DNA from: Diorhabda sublineata
Taxonomy: Eukaryota; Arthropoda; Insecta; Coleoptera; Chrysomelidae
NCBI RefSeq assembly: GCF_026230105.1
Contig: NC_079476.1
Coordinates: forward strand, 7,578,709-7,642,708
DNA length: 64,000 nucleotides
Reading direction: 5' to 3'
This document shows, one piece after another, positions 43,666 to 54,452 of this stretch. Both the position numbers and the translations under genes were made by a program. Each line of letters starts with the position of its first letter. Positions within the stretch are counted from its first letter, which is position 1. The notes under the pieces were generated by a model. It worked only from the letters and a program-made list of their open reading frames with translations. It searched no databases and was not told the DNA's origin.

Positions 43666-44444
43666 AATGACGTCACACCTCGCGAAACAGCTGTGTTTGT
43701 TTATGACAGTCAATTGTCAATTTTTAATAAATAATGAATTCCTCGTATCATAAATACTGTATAGTGCCCCAATGTGAAAGTAGAACGATAAAAACGCAAG
43801 AGAAATTATCCATATACGTTCCAAAAAATAAAGAAATGCAAAGAAAATGGTTAAAAATGACACGAAGTAAGATGCTCTTACTTTATCAACTAATTCCACA
43901 AATTATTTCTGGGAAGATCATTTTGATGTAAGTATCAAACAATACTTGAAGTATCTATTTATAAATGTATAGTAAGAGGAATGAAATTTGCAAGATCTGC
44001 CATAATATACCACACATAACATACAAAATGTTCTGACGTAATTAAGTTGAAGTTATTGAAACTTTGTATTCGCTAACCTCAAAATCAGTAAAGTATTTTC
44101 ATTCCACAGTGGGTAAATGCGATTCTCTGACTGGTAATTGCTAATTAAATAAGACTTTGTTTATTCTTCACATAATACTAACATATAAGTTTTAACACTG
44201 CGGACTTCCGATATACAAAAGTAGGTGTTCGTTGCAAATAATTGTCAAGCATAACTGCGTCAATTTTGGGCAAATTACTGCAGTTTGCTTTGTTAAATCC
44301 TGATTCCATGGCAAATTATACCTGTCTTTCAAGATTAAACTAAAAACGAACTTTATTAATTTAACAATAATTGCTGAAAACTCAAAATAACTTTATACGA
44401 AAATGACAGTTACAGCATAGCGTTTCGCGAGGTGTGACGTCGCG
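43666..44444 (+). mobile_element. Short element with GACGTCACACCTCGCGAAAC ends and THAP exon
   Basis: AATGACGTCACACCTCGCG and AAAC at 43666-43688 are inverted at 44422-44444 (GTTTCGCGAGGTGTGACGTC). Between them is a THAP-domain exon and ~500 bp of AT-rich non-coding DNA. THAP domains occur at the N-terminus of P-element and related transposases, so this is probably a deleted derivative of such an element. The ends contain TGACGTCA, a CREB-type palindrome, on the left copy. Confidence 0.55.
43734..43927 (+). pseudogene. THAP zinc-finger exon, frameshifted
   Basis: MNSSYHKYCIVPQCESRTIK begins a C2CH THAP domain (C-x4-C in CIVPQC), followed by SIYVPKNKEMQRKWLKMTRS with the expected Pro and Trp. 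A frameshift then gives STNSTNYFWEDHFDV, where the domain's YFCEDHF has Cys changed to Trp, and the exon ends at GAT|GTAAGT (donor at 43928). THAP domains bind specific DNA through zinc. The third zinc ligand is lost, so the finger is not functional as read. Confidence 0.6.
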
Positions 44445-44799
44445 CGTTCCTGATTGGTGTTTATTGTCATTAAACGCCTCATTTTTTTTATTTTATTTTC
44501 CAAAAATATTATTAATCTTTCATTATTTCTGTTTTTTTATTTACTAATTATCATGGTTAATCATTAGAAACTCAAAGCCATCCGATTTATTCTTAATGGA
44601 AGCAAGCCTATTGTTCATTTATTTTAGCTATTTAAGCTAAAATATTAAACGCAATCAAAGTGATGACATACTAACACTTTAACAGTAATAAGGCACAAAG
44701 GAGAGTTACAAACAAGCTCATAAACATACAGATGAAGCTATTAAAAGCGTATTTAAAAAAGAGAAATATCGAATTAGAATAGATAAATACCAGGTTTAT
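44445..44799. other. No recognisable gene
   Basis: AT-rich spacer between the THAP-bearing element and the mariner remnant. Confidence 0.45.
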
Positions 44800-45395
44800 C
44801 TAAAAAATTTCCGACCTCAACCTGAATTCAGAACTAATCAAATAAGTTGGGAGACAAAAAAAATTACCGTCAGATTAAGGTTACAGAGATAGAAGAGGCT
44901 ACCGGTAAATCAAAACAACGAATTTGCCATATACTGACTAAAGAATTATGCATGCGCAAGCTATCCTGCGTAGGGAACCTCGTTTGTTTCCTTTGTACGA
45001 AAATTGCATTCAAATGAACATTTTCCAAGCCTTATTGACTTAGTTTTAGCAAAATGAGTGGGATTTAAAAGTCGATTCATACCTGCTGTTGAACCTACTT
45101 CAAATAAAGCAAATACTGTTTCATATGCCGAAAAAAGGAAGGCAAGGAATACTCGTGGGATTTTATTCATCCATCTTCTTAAAAAAGAAAATCATTAACA
45201 CAGGAGTATTACGCATCTTCGCTTGATAAGGTGAAATAAGAGTTTCCAAAAAGCGACCGTATTGAAGAAAAAAAAGTACTTCTCCACCAAGACAATGAAC
45301 CTTTGTACATTCCGATGATTGCCATAGCTAAAATTCATGAATTGGTTGATCACTCTCCGCTCCTCCGATCACACGCTAGCAGTCTGCAGAATAAT
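44800..45395 (+). pseudogene. Mariner transposase relic
   Basis: Plus strand: YRQIKVTEIEEATGKSKQRI, CHILTKELCMRKLSC (second helix-turn-helix and the MRKL block of mariner), then DKVK, a stop, EFPKSDRIEEKKVLLHQDN (second catalytic Asp retained in HQDN) and MIAIAKIHELVDHSP. First and third catalytic blocks are missing or unreadable. Different from the copy at 39325 in its flanks and extent of decay. Confidence 0.62.
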
Positions 45396-45689
45396 TCTTT
45401 TTGTTTTGTTAAAATCAGAAATAAATTATTATCAAAAATTTTTTTTGTTTAACAAAGAAAAAAGCAATTGATGCCAGTAAAGTCTTGATTGGGTTATTAG
45501 GAGGTGAAATGAATTGGTCTACAAGAAAATTCACACTCTCTATTAAGTGAGCTCCTGTCCTCATCTGAAACAAATTCATCAAAAGAAAAAGAAATTTGAA
45601 AAGACCTGTTATTTTATAGTCAAATGGATAGTAATGTCCTACATGTTTCAATGGTTCTAAAACCAAAGTTTTATCGTAAAAAATACATT

Positions 45690-46155
45690 GCAGCCTTTTT
45701 TATTAAATAACACTACCATTGACGTCGTCGAATATGTAAAGCTCTTAGGGCTTGTTGTGAACTATTCCTTGAAATGGGAGTTACATATTGCCACCATATC
45801 TAAAAAAATAATAAATTGAGTTCTTCCTATTTTGCACTAAGATCAGTTACCAAAGAACTGTACTAATCCATCTCCTTAACAGTCTATTATGCCCTAATCG
45901 AGTCTCCTTCTGGGATACATGTGGTGCGACTTAATTTCAAACTACAAAAGAGAGTGTTAAGGTATTTACTCGGATTAAACAGCAAGGCTCACTGCAGGGA
46001 CTTCTTTAAAAGATTAAAAATTCTGACTCTTCCCTCCTCATTCATCTTTGAATCCGTTTGCCTAATTCGTAAGCACGCTTCTCAAATTTCAGTAACGACG
46101 TTGGATGGATATCCACTTAGGACCTTTACCTCCCTACTCCATGTTCAGAATTAGT
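45690..46155 (+). pseudogene. Non-LTR reverse transcriptase C-terminal relic
   Basis: Plus strand: VVEYVKLLGLVVNYSLKWEL and HIATISKKII, then LQKRVLRYLLGLNSKAHCRD, FFKRLKILTLPSSFIFESVC, LIRKHASQ. The pattern 'V+FLG...D..L.W..HI..+..K+' followed by 'LQKK.+R.....+....C+..F..L.ILT+P.L+I.E...+++K' belongs to the region after the RT domain of CR1/Jockey-like elements. The upstream polymerase was not recognised. Confidence 0.6.
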
Positions 46156-47204
46156 TGAGGGCTCAATATTTTACAATGCAAAAAATGCACAATCACTTGC
46201 CAATTAAAATCAAATCTATATCATGTTTTCCCGCATTCCGCAATAATTTGAGGGCTTTTACTCTGTAAACTACGACTTCTATTCTAATAATAATATTTAA
46301 TTCCTGGCATGCTGCACACTGGTTTAATTTTTGTTATTGACTATTATACGACTTATATACTAATTATTACCTATTACTATTACCTATAATTTTGTTACTC
46401 ATTGTGGTTTTCTTCTGTATATTGAAATTTTATTTGTTTCATCTTTATTTAGTTATTTTTATGTTTGTTTTTTAGTTTTTACACGCTTTTGTCTACAAAT
46501 TGTAACGCGTCTTAAGATACTTTGCTGAAAATTGAGATTCTCTGCAGCTAAAGAAATGAGGTTAGAGATTCATAGAGCTGTTGAAAACAAAACATATGTT
46601 TTCTGTGTGGAGTTTATTAGCGTCCGGAAAGGTGATTAAATTGCCACAAAATTCTCTTATCTGAAGAATTTGTGGAATTTTTGAATCTGAATTTGAGTTT
46701 AATTTGTTTCCAAAGGTTAAATAGAGACTAGATTTTAGGTGTTTAATATTTATGTTTGCTGTACAATCAAAATAGAAATAGAAAATAACAAATATGAAAT
46801 ACTTATATTGTTTTATTGGTGATTGTTAGAACTTAATAAATTGAAAGGAAACTGTGTCTGTGAGTATTTAATTGAAAATGTAATTTTGCACAAAGAAACA
46901 AATTCATAATATCTTCTCTGCTGATCTTAGTTTTCAAACAATTTAATAACGTATTATAAACGATTTAGATGTAAAAAGAATAATTAAAGTGCAATTTATT
47001 TAGTTCGTGACTATTCGCTTTTGTTGTCAAGTAAAAGTGCAGCTATTACGACCTCCAATTCGAACAAAAAAGTGCAATTTAGAATTTTTTGTTCAATTAA
47101 ATGTGATAAATGTTGGCATTGCCAATTAAAATGTTCATTTTAAATGGAGCGGAATTCGGCGGTACTATACAGGGTGTTCTATCACACAACGAAACTGTTA
47201 TATT
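46156..47204. other. AT-rich, no gene; a lone ACAGGGTGTTCT end at 47169
   Basis: TATACAGGGTGTTCTATCAC at 47167 resembles the terminal sequence of the fold-back elements but has no partner within reach. Confidence 0.45.
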
Positions 47205-49348
47205 ATGTTTTTCAGATAAAAGTATCCACCTTTAATAACTTTTGTAATACTGGTATTTAGAAAAAATCCAAAAACACGTCAATTTATGTTTGAAGGGGCA
47301 AGCCATATGGCTTATTTAAACTTACTGGAAAAGCCACCCCCTCACCCCTAGCAGCATCACCTTTATTTTTTTAAATTACTTTTCATATTTTTTATGTAAA
47401 ATTTGGATACTCCTCTTTGAGCTGATTTCAAAAATGTATAATACTTGTAGGTTAAAGTGGTTAGTTTATGAGATAAACAATTTTTCTTTTAAGAGCACAA
47501 ATTTTACTTATAATTTACTTTCACCTTATTTGCCTGTACTAAAATGGGTTGTACAACAGTTCTAACTCTTTAATCTTTTTAACTGTGCTATTTATTCTAC
47601 TTAAAAAATCCAAACAACAAAAAATTCTACTTTTTATTAAAGTTTGACATTGTCAACTAGAATTTGTAGTCACATTCTTTGCAAGAAAGAATTGAAATTG
47701 TAGGTTTATACTACCAAAATAATAATTGTGCAAGAGCTGCTGCTAGAATATTTAACGAATTACATGACGGAAGACATGCAACTCATAAGTATGTAATTCA
47801 ACTGATGGAGAAATTTACCACAACAGGGTCTGTTTGCAATAAAGTGCATAAGCGAGAGGGACTCGTAAATAACGAAGCAATCCAAGTGGCAATTTTAGGG
47901 CAAGTCAGCTTAGAGGCTCAACAACCCCAATCGTTGTCAACAATAAGTAGAGCGATCGGTGTTTCATCTTCTACAGTTTTCCAAGTTCTACATAAATTCA
48001 AGTACCACCCATACAAAGTTAAGTTGGTGCACGAGTTGAATGAAGATGATTTTGATCGTCGTCTAGAGTTTTGCGAATCAATGACGCAAATTATCAATAA
48101 CAATCCACAATTGTTAAACAATATTTGCTTTTCTGATGAATGCTCATGGTCATTAAATGGCTTAGTAAGTAGGCATAATTGTAGATATTGGGCTGAAAGT
48201 GATCCACATATTATGCGTGAATTCCATACACAACATCCCCAAAAGTTAAACGTTTGGTGTGGTATCCTAGGTGACCACATTGTCGGACCTTTCTTCATCA
48301 ACGGAAATTTAAATGGTGAATCAATCTTGAGTTACTCAGGGAAGGAGTTGACCCACGTATTACAACAATAATAGAAAATGATGATAACCTTTCCGAAGAT
48401 TTACTGGTATTTCAACAAGACGGAGCTCCCCCACACTATGTTATGCCTGTCCGACAATTTTTAAACGAAACATTCCCCGCTCGTTGGATAGGTAGAAGGG
48501 GGCAGATGATGGAGTGGCCACCTAGGTCACCGGATTTAACACCCCTAGACTTCTTTTTATGGGGGTATTTAAAAACAAAAGTTTATGCTACCCAACCAGA
48601 ACCTCTGGATGATTTACGAGAGAGGATAGAAAATGAATGTCGACAATTAAATCCAGCCGTATTAAGCAATGTCAGAGAGGCATTTCAAAATAGATTATAC
48701 CATTGTATGGAAGTGAATGGTACTCATTTTGAACACTTATTGTAACTTCATAATAAATAGCACAGTTAAAAAGATATTATTTTGGTAGTATAAACCTACA
48801 ATTTCAATTCTTTCTTGCAAAGAGTAAACCATTTCAGAGAAACAAAATAAATAATGTATCAAATTACACTATCAATAGTGACTACAAATTCTAGTTGACA
48901 ATGTCAAAATTTAATAAAAAGTAGAGTTTTTTGTTGTTTGGATTTTTTAAGTAGAATAAATAGCACAGTTAAAAAGATTAAAGAGTTTGAACTGTTGTAC
49001 AACCCATTTTAGTACAGGCAAATAAGGTGAAAGTAAATAATAAGTAAAATTTGTGCTCTTAAAAGAAAAATTGTTTATCTCATAAACTAACCACTTTAAC
49101 CTACAAGTATTATACATTTTTGGAATCAGCTCAAAGAGGAGTATCCAAATTTTACATAAAAAATATGACAAGTAATTTAAAAAAATAAAGGGGATGATGC
49201 TGGGGGTGAGGGGGTGGCTTTTCCAGTAAGTTTAAATATGCCATAATGCTTGCCCCTTCCAACATAGATTGACGTGTTTTTGGATTTTTTCTAAATACCA
49301 GTATTACAAAAGTTATTAAAGGTGGATACTTTTATCTGAAAAGCACTG
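47205..49348 (+). mobile_element. Long-TIR mariner-like element, copy 2, with expanded arm
   Basis: Right end GAAAAGCACTG followed by TA (49349-49350); left end lacks the first few bases (TGTTTTTCAGATAAAAG at 47205). The arms are 47205-47729 and 48777-49348. Unlike copy 1, the right arm also contains an inverted copy of the 5' untranslated region and the first ~17 codons of transposase (CCTACAATTTCAATTCTTTC at 48798). The left arm in turn has lost ~55 bp that included the start codon, which the inverted copy on the right still holds. Confidence 0.82.
47679..48745 (+). pseudogene. Long-TIR mariner transposase, copy 2, one frameshift
   Basis: Homologue of the gene at 12047-10991. The frame runs LQERIEIVGLYYQNNNCARA, FHKFKYHPYKVKLVHEL-type linker, CFSDECSWSLNG (first Asp), LNVWCGILGDHIVGPFFING, then a 1-bp deletion in GAATCAATCTTG (copy 1 GAATCATATCTTG) near 48322 shifts it; the correct frame resumes as VFQQDGAPPHYVMPVRQFLN, SPDLTPLDFFLWG and ends NGTHFEHLL at 48745. 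All three catalytic Asp are present. The annotated start is TTG because the ATG-bearing segment is deleted. Two lesions (start loss and frameshift) separate it from a full gene; copy 1 has different lesions. Confidence 0.82.
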
Positions 49349-50770
49349 TATATAGTTTAAGAAAAACTAAAATGCCCAACGCTGAAATGATGAAATTTAT
49401 GGGCACTTAAAATCAATTTCGTTATTATTATTTCATACTAAATGAAATTATATAAAAACTGTAGTTTAATGACAGCTTGTTGCAATAATATTCGAAATGT
49501 ATTAGTACAAGGATAAATTTTCAAACCACAAAATTTTGACTGTTTATTATTAGAATTGATTCAGCAAGGTTCTTTTACGTAAACTTACGTTCGTGATTAG
49601 CGAAAACTAAAAATTTTTGTTGATTCTCGATTCATAGAAATAATAAATTCCATCATTAAACTATTTTTATATTAATCTAAAGTCAATCAGGCCTGAATCA
49701 ATTGAAAATATCTAAACAAATAAATATACATGGTGTTCCAGGGCTTGATGGAAAACATTCGGGAGTGAATAGATGACTTGAAAATAAAATACTGTGACAT
49801 AAAAAAAAATTCTCATGCGACCCCTAGTGTGCATAAAAAGTGGCGAAATCAGAACTTATATTTAAGTATATTTTATAAATTATAAATTCGAACCTTATAA
49901 ATTTTTAATTGATAATTACGTATGTCTATGTAGTATGTTTGACGGAATAAATAATTCTAGACTACAATCTGAAAATCAGAGATGGCTCATGCCCAATCGT
50001 AACAATCGTAATAAAGCAAGAAGGAATTTTTACATCGATTTAAAAAAAAAGATAATCTTTGTTCAACTCGATAAAATTTATGGTTTGTGTAGATTTTTAG
50101 ATCGTTGTACGTGCCAAGGAAACCGTTAGCGACATCTGAAGAAAATGATCATATATTGTTTTTGTTTATTGTAATTATTTATGTAATTATTTATTGAAAA
50201 TACTTATAGAAGGTATTGAAAAATATCCAAAGATTTCTTGTAGAACTAATGAATAAATAAATAAATTTGTACTATATACTATCGAGATCATATTACTGGC
50301 ATGAAAAAAAAAACAAAGTGATTTATGTTGAATATTTAAATATATAAATTGCAGTTTCCTGTAAATTGGTTGTAAATGATATGGAAATCCTTAATTTAAA
50401 GATTTTGTTCATTTTCAATCAGTTCTTTTAGCTACAAAAAGTTGAATTTACCAAAATGTAATTATCAAAAAGATATTATTATATATTATAAAACAAAGAC
50501 ATCCACTTCGTCTGTCTGTTTGCGTTAAACTAAAAATTTTTCAGGCAGTTAACACTAGTAGATAAAAAACTTTTTCGGAAACTATAACCTCTGTTCAGGT
50601 AGATCACTTATTAGCTGATTGCGAATTCTAACCCAGAACGAGATTTAGATCACATTTCCGTCGCGTTCAATTATCGGTAGAAAATTCAAATTTAAAACAT
50701 GATCTAGGAGAACTTTTGATTTTAATGATTTTTTTGTGTGTTAATTCTTCCATGATATTTATTTAGTTAT
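49349..50770. other. No recognisable gene
   Basis: AT-rich; a 64-codon plus-strand frame at 49935 (MFDGINNSRLQSENQRWLMP) has no recognised family. 50484-50600 (CATCCACTTCGTCTGTCTG) has the look of a transposon 5' leader but is not assigned. Confidence 0.4.
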
Positions 50771-52001
50771 ACAGGGTGTCCTACGACGAGTTAAAACTAT
50801 CTGCATATGGCAAAATACTTATAGTAAAACGACGAAAATTTCTACGTTTGGGTTTTCGGATACGATCTTTTTAACTAAAATATTTTCATTTTTGAAAAAT
50901 GCATACTTTTTGATTTATTAATTTTTTTGTAAAAAATTCGAACGTTGCAGACCCTTATAAATTATTTTTTTCGAAGGATACCCTTAAAGACATAAAAATG
51001 GTTTCTGTTCGGTTGATTTTAGTAAGGTCAGACGTATTTGAATCAATGCTAAAAATTTTTCATTTTATACAGGGTGTGTATAAAAAATGTTCAAAATTTA
51101 ACTTCATAAATATGAAGTTCCTTTATTTTCTTGAATAGAACCACCCGTTTTTTTTTCTATTTTAATACATTCAGGGGTAAAAAATAAGGCAAATTCATGT
51201 ATACTTTCCTATACCTAAATCTTACCGTTATCCACATATTAAATGTGTTCTGTACATTTTTAGAGATGCAGGTGTAGTCTAAATTTTATTTTGACCCGTT
51301 GATACAAGCACTAAGAAATAAAAAAGTATATTTTTCTTTACCTTGTCAAGGTCGTTTCCGAGATATTTGAGGTTTTTAATTATTATTGTATTTTTTAACA
51401 AGTATGTATGCTATTAGTAGGCTTTGTAATAAATGACACTTATTTAACTGTCATCAGTCAATTGTTGATACTTCCAAAAATAGTTAAAATGACTCAATAT
51501 AATAACGAATAAATAAAATTTAGACCACACCTGTTTATCTAAAAATTTACGGAAAACATTTAATACCTGAAACTTTGAACACTTTTTATACACACTTTGG
51601 ATAAAATGAAAAATTTTCCAACATTCAAATACGTCTGATCTTGCTAAAAGCAACCGAATAGAAACCATTTTCATATCTGTAAGGGTATCCTAGTAAAAAA
51701 ATAAATTATAAAGATCTGCAACGATCAAATTTTTTACCAAAAAATTAATAACTCAAAAAGTATGCCTTTTTCGAAAAAGGTTTTAGAGAAAAGTATACTA
51801 AAATTGTACGTAAATTTCAAAAATGTATCAATATACAGGGTGTTCCATAACAAAGTTACCGTCGACTTCCGGTAGAACCGGCCATGTTTGAAAATATTTT
51901 AATTCAAAAGATCCGAAAACTCCAATGTAGAAATTTTCATGATTTTACTATAAGTATTTTGCCATATACAGATAGTTTAAACTCGTCATGGGACACCCTG
52001 T
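50771..52001. mobile_element. Large fold-back element, copy B
   Basis: Opens ACAGGGTGTCCTACGACGAG and closes with its inverse (CTCGTCATGGGACACCCTGT); flanked by TA on both sides. Like copy A it folds along most of its length: CCATTTTTATG... at 50990 versus CATTTTCATA at 51667, and the GGTTG(A/C)TTTTAG(T/C)AAG(G/A)TCAGACGTATTTGAA block at 51010 versus its inverse at 51630. Non-coding. A second ATACAGGGTGTTCC at 51834 may be a nested end. Confidence 0.78.
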
Positions 52002-54072
52002 ATAATAGATTCTAGATGTTTAATAATTCTATTGAGCAGTTATCAATGATTTACCCACTTACATGGAATCTACACTAAAGTTGAATACCAATAAGCTTTT
52101 TTATATTGAAATGCAGAAAAGTGTGAAAAACGCAAACCACAGTAGCCTTTCAATCATGCTGCTCATGAGAATTAATAGTAAACAGCTTTTATGGAGAATA
52201 AATAATTTTTCCGTCGATCGAACATTTACATCCGATGGTAGATTTCTCAAAATCACTCAAAATCATATATTAATGATCAATGATAAATATCAATGCATGA
52301 TTTTCTGGTAATGAACGATTTTAATGGTTTTAATGTGTTTATAATTGTGAAATTTGGTGGTTATTAGTGTTGAATTTTCCCAAGGAATGGAGGTGGACGA
52401 AAATTTCACATTAACTGCCGGAACCGACAGAAAGTCTTAATTCAGCATCATTAAGTTACTACCGGGAAAGAATCGAAGTCTGTATGAAAAAAAACGTATG
52501 CCGAATTAGTAAAGTAAAGTATTATTCAGAGACGGTTTTGTGGCATATTACAAAGAACGGCCTAATTGAAAGTTTATGGCCTCATATCGACACTGAATTT
52601 GAAAAATAACATAGACGTTAGCTTCTACTTCTTCTTCTGTACTAACATTTATTTCTGATGCTTCTAACAACCTATTTTTAGTGAGAAAGATAAATTTAAG
52701 TAAGTTAAAATATGAATTATTGGGTAATAAATAATTTTGTAGGTTGCCTTGATTTTCGGAATATCTGGAGCAATTCGAAAAGATCCATTATCGAAATTAC
52801 AAACGGATGACGTTCAATATTTAGGAACAAAATATCTTGTAACAGTTAAGGCATCTGAAACCCACTGAAACAGGGTAGTTACCATAGTAAAGAATGAACA
52901 AAAAACCCTTCTAGTAAAGGACTTGAAAGTTAGAAATCGACTGCTATGGCAAGAAGAATATATTGAGAATTCTTTAAAAAATAAAGTTTATATATCTAAA
53001 ACAATTCTTTGTGAATAACAAAGTAAACTTACACTAACAAGACTATACAAATTCTAATGTGTCTTTTTTAGATTTAATAAATGTAAAATATTACGACTAC
53101 AATCATATATAATTATAAATATAAAAATGATGATTAATAAATAAAATGAAAGTTGTTTTTCTCCACTTTAGAAAAATATACGGTCGATGGAAAATTATTA
53201 ACTAATATTGAAATGCGATTAATGATCTCGAACATTTCGCTGCGCTCACTCCTTAAAAATATTAAAATATTTAACTATTATAAAGATAATCTAATTAGAA
53301 AACAAGTTACCAAAAATTGTGATGTAAGTATTTTCTATAACGCCAACAATACACCAGGAACCAGCGGAAAAAAACGTTAAAACTGTGGATTTTTTTAATC
53401 AACGTCGATTTTTATGAAAATTTGGATTTTAGCTCTATTTACCCCATTATTTAAAATCTACCCTGTGCCAAAGGATACTTCTTTCTATTTTTTAGGGGTG
53501 AAACCTACTCCTTATCGTGAAAAATTTGAAAATTTTTTTATATGTATTTGAGTGAAATACAATTTAAATGAAAGCCTTTTTTGAAAACGGTTATTATAAT
53601 CTCGATTTTCATGGAAATTTGAAATAAGCTCTACTTACCCTCTTCTACGGAATCTTCCTTGTACCAAACCTGGCTTTTTACATTTTTGGATGTGTAAACT
53701 ACTTTTATCGCAAAGAATTTAAAATCTCAGATTTGATGCATGTTTTGGGTAAAATGAAGTTTAAATGTATTATTCGTAAATATGTTGAATTCTTAAACAC
53801 GTTTATGATCAATCAAATTCATGCAACCTCTCCAAATCATCCCCTAATCATATGAAAAATTAAAAAATAATCTCTACGATTCTTTTATAATTAAAAATTA
53901 TTCGAACGTGTATTTATATTGAATTGAGATTATTTCGTCAGTATTTTTAAGAAAAAATTGCTTTTTAAATATTTCAACTCAATGACCAGAAATTTCAAAA
54001 TTGCAGCTAATTTTTTTTTAATTTAATAAAAGTCTTTATTGAGAAAATAATATGAAAAACCATTTTGAATAA
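52002..54072. other. No recognisable gene
   Basis: Short frames at 52063-52311 and 53153-53380 are unrecognised. A ~65-bp segment around 53280-53345 (TTGTGATGTAAGTATTTTCT) is inverted at 55455-55515. Confidence 0.4.
54034..54040 (-). promoter_or_regulatory. AATAAA polyadenylation signal
   Basis: Minus-strand CTCAATAAAGAC lies ~35 bp after the stop codon of the coding-like segment at 54452-54073. Confidence 0.4.
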
Positions 54073-54452
54073 TTATATTTCACCATCATTATTATCTTCA
54101 TCCTCTTCTCGTTCGTCTAGTTGTTGCTCGATTGTACACTCCACGTTTCTCTTTTTCCAATGCTCCGAAATTTTCAAAAAAAAGCAGTTGGCTTGTCGAC
54201 AATAACTCGCTCAATTTTCAAGCTAGAAACTTTTTCAATAAAGCATTTTGTAGGCGATTTCAAGTACTTCAACGTCATATTAATTGAGATGTTTTTCAAC
54301 TCCCGGTTTTGAAAAGGATGCAGCTCAAAGAGGTTGTATAAACCACATTTGAACTTTGAACTAATGTATCTCCTTAAATTTTTATGAGGCATAGATTTTG
54401 AAATGCTCAAATTTTTAGCAAAAAAAAAAACTACAATTAATACTTGAAACAT
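54073..54452 (-). pseudogene. Unrecognised coding-like segment with acidic C-terminus
   Basis: Minus strand: KSMPHKNLRRYISSKFKCGL, YNLFELHPFQNRELKNISIN, MTLKYLKSPTKCFIEKVSSL, KIERVIVDKPTAFF, then a one-base shift at an A-run into KISEHWKKRNVECTIEQQ and LDEREEDEDNNDGEI, stop. An AATAAA signal follows. The coherent composition across the shift and the polyA signal suggest the 3' end of a real or retrocopied gene. A T-rich tract just upstream (54421-54432) could be part of an acceptor. I do not know the family. Confidence 0.35.

Noticed and set aside
45415..45666. 83-codon minus-strand frame as part of an RT
   Set aside because: It is opposite to the plus-strand RT relic just downstream and shows no clear polymerase motif.
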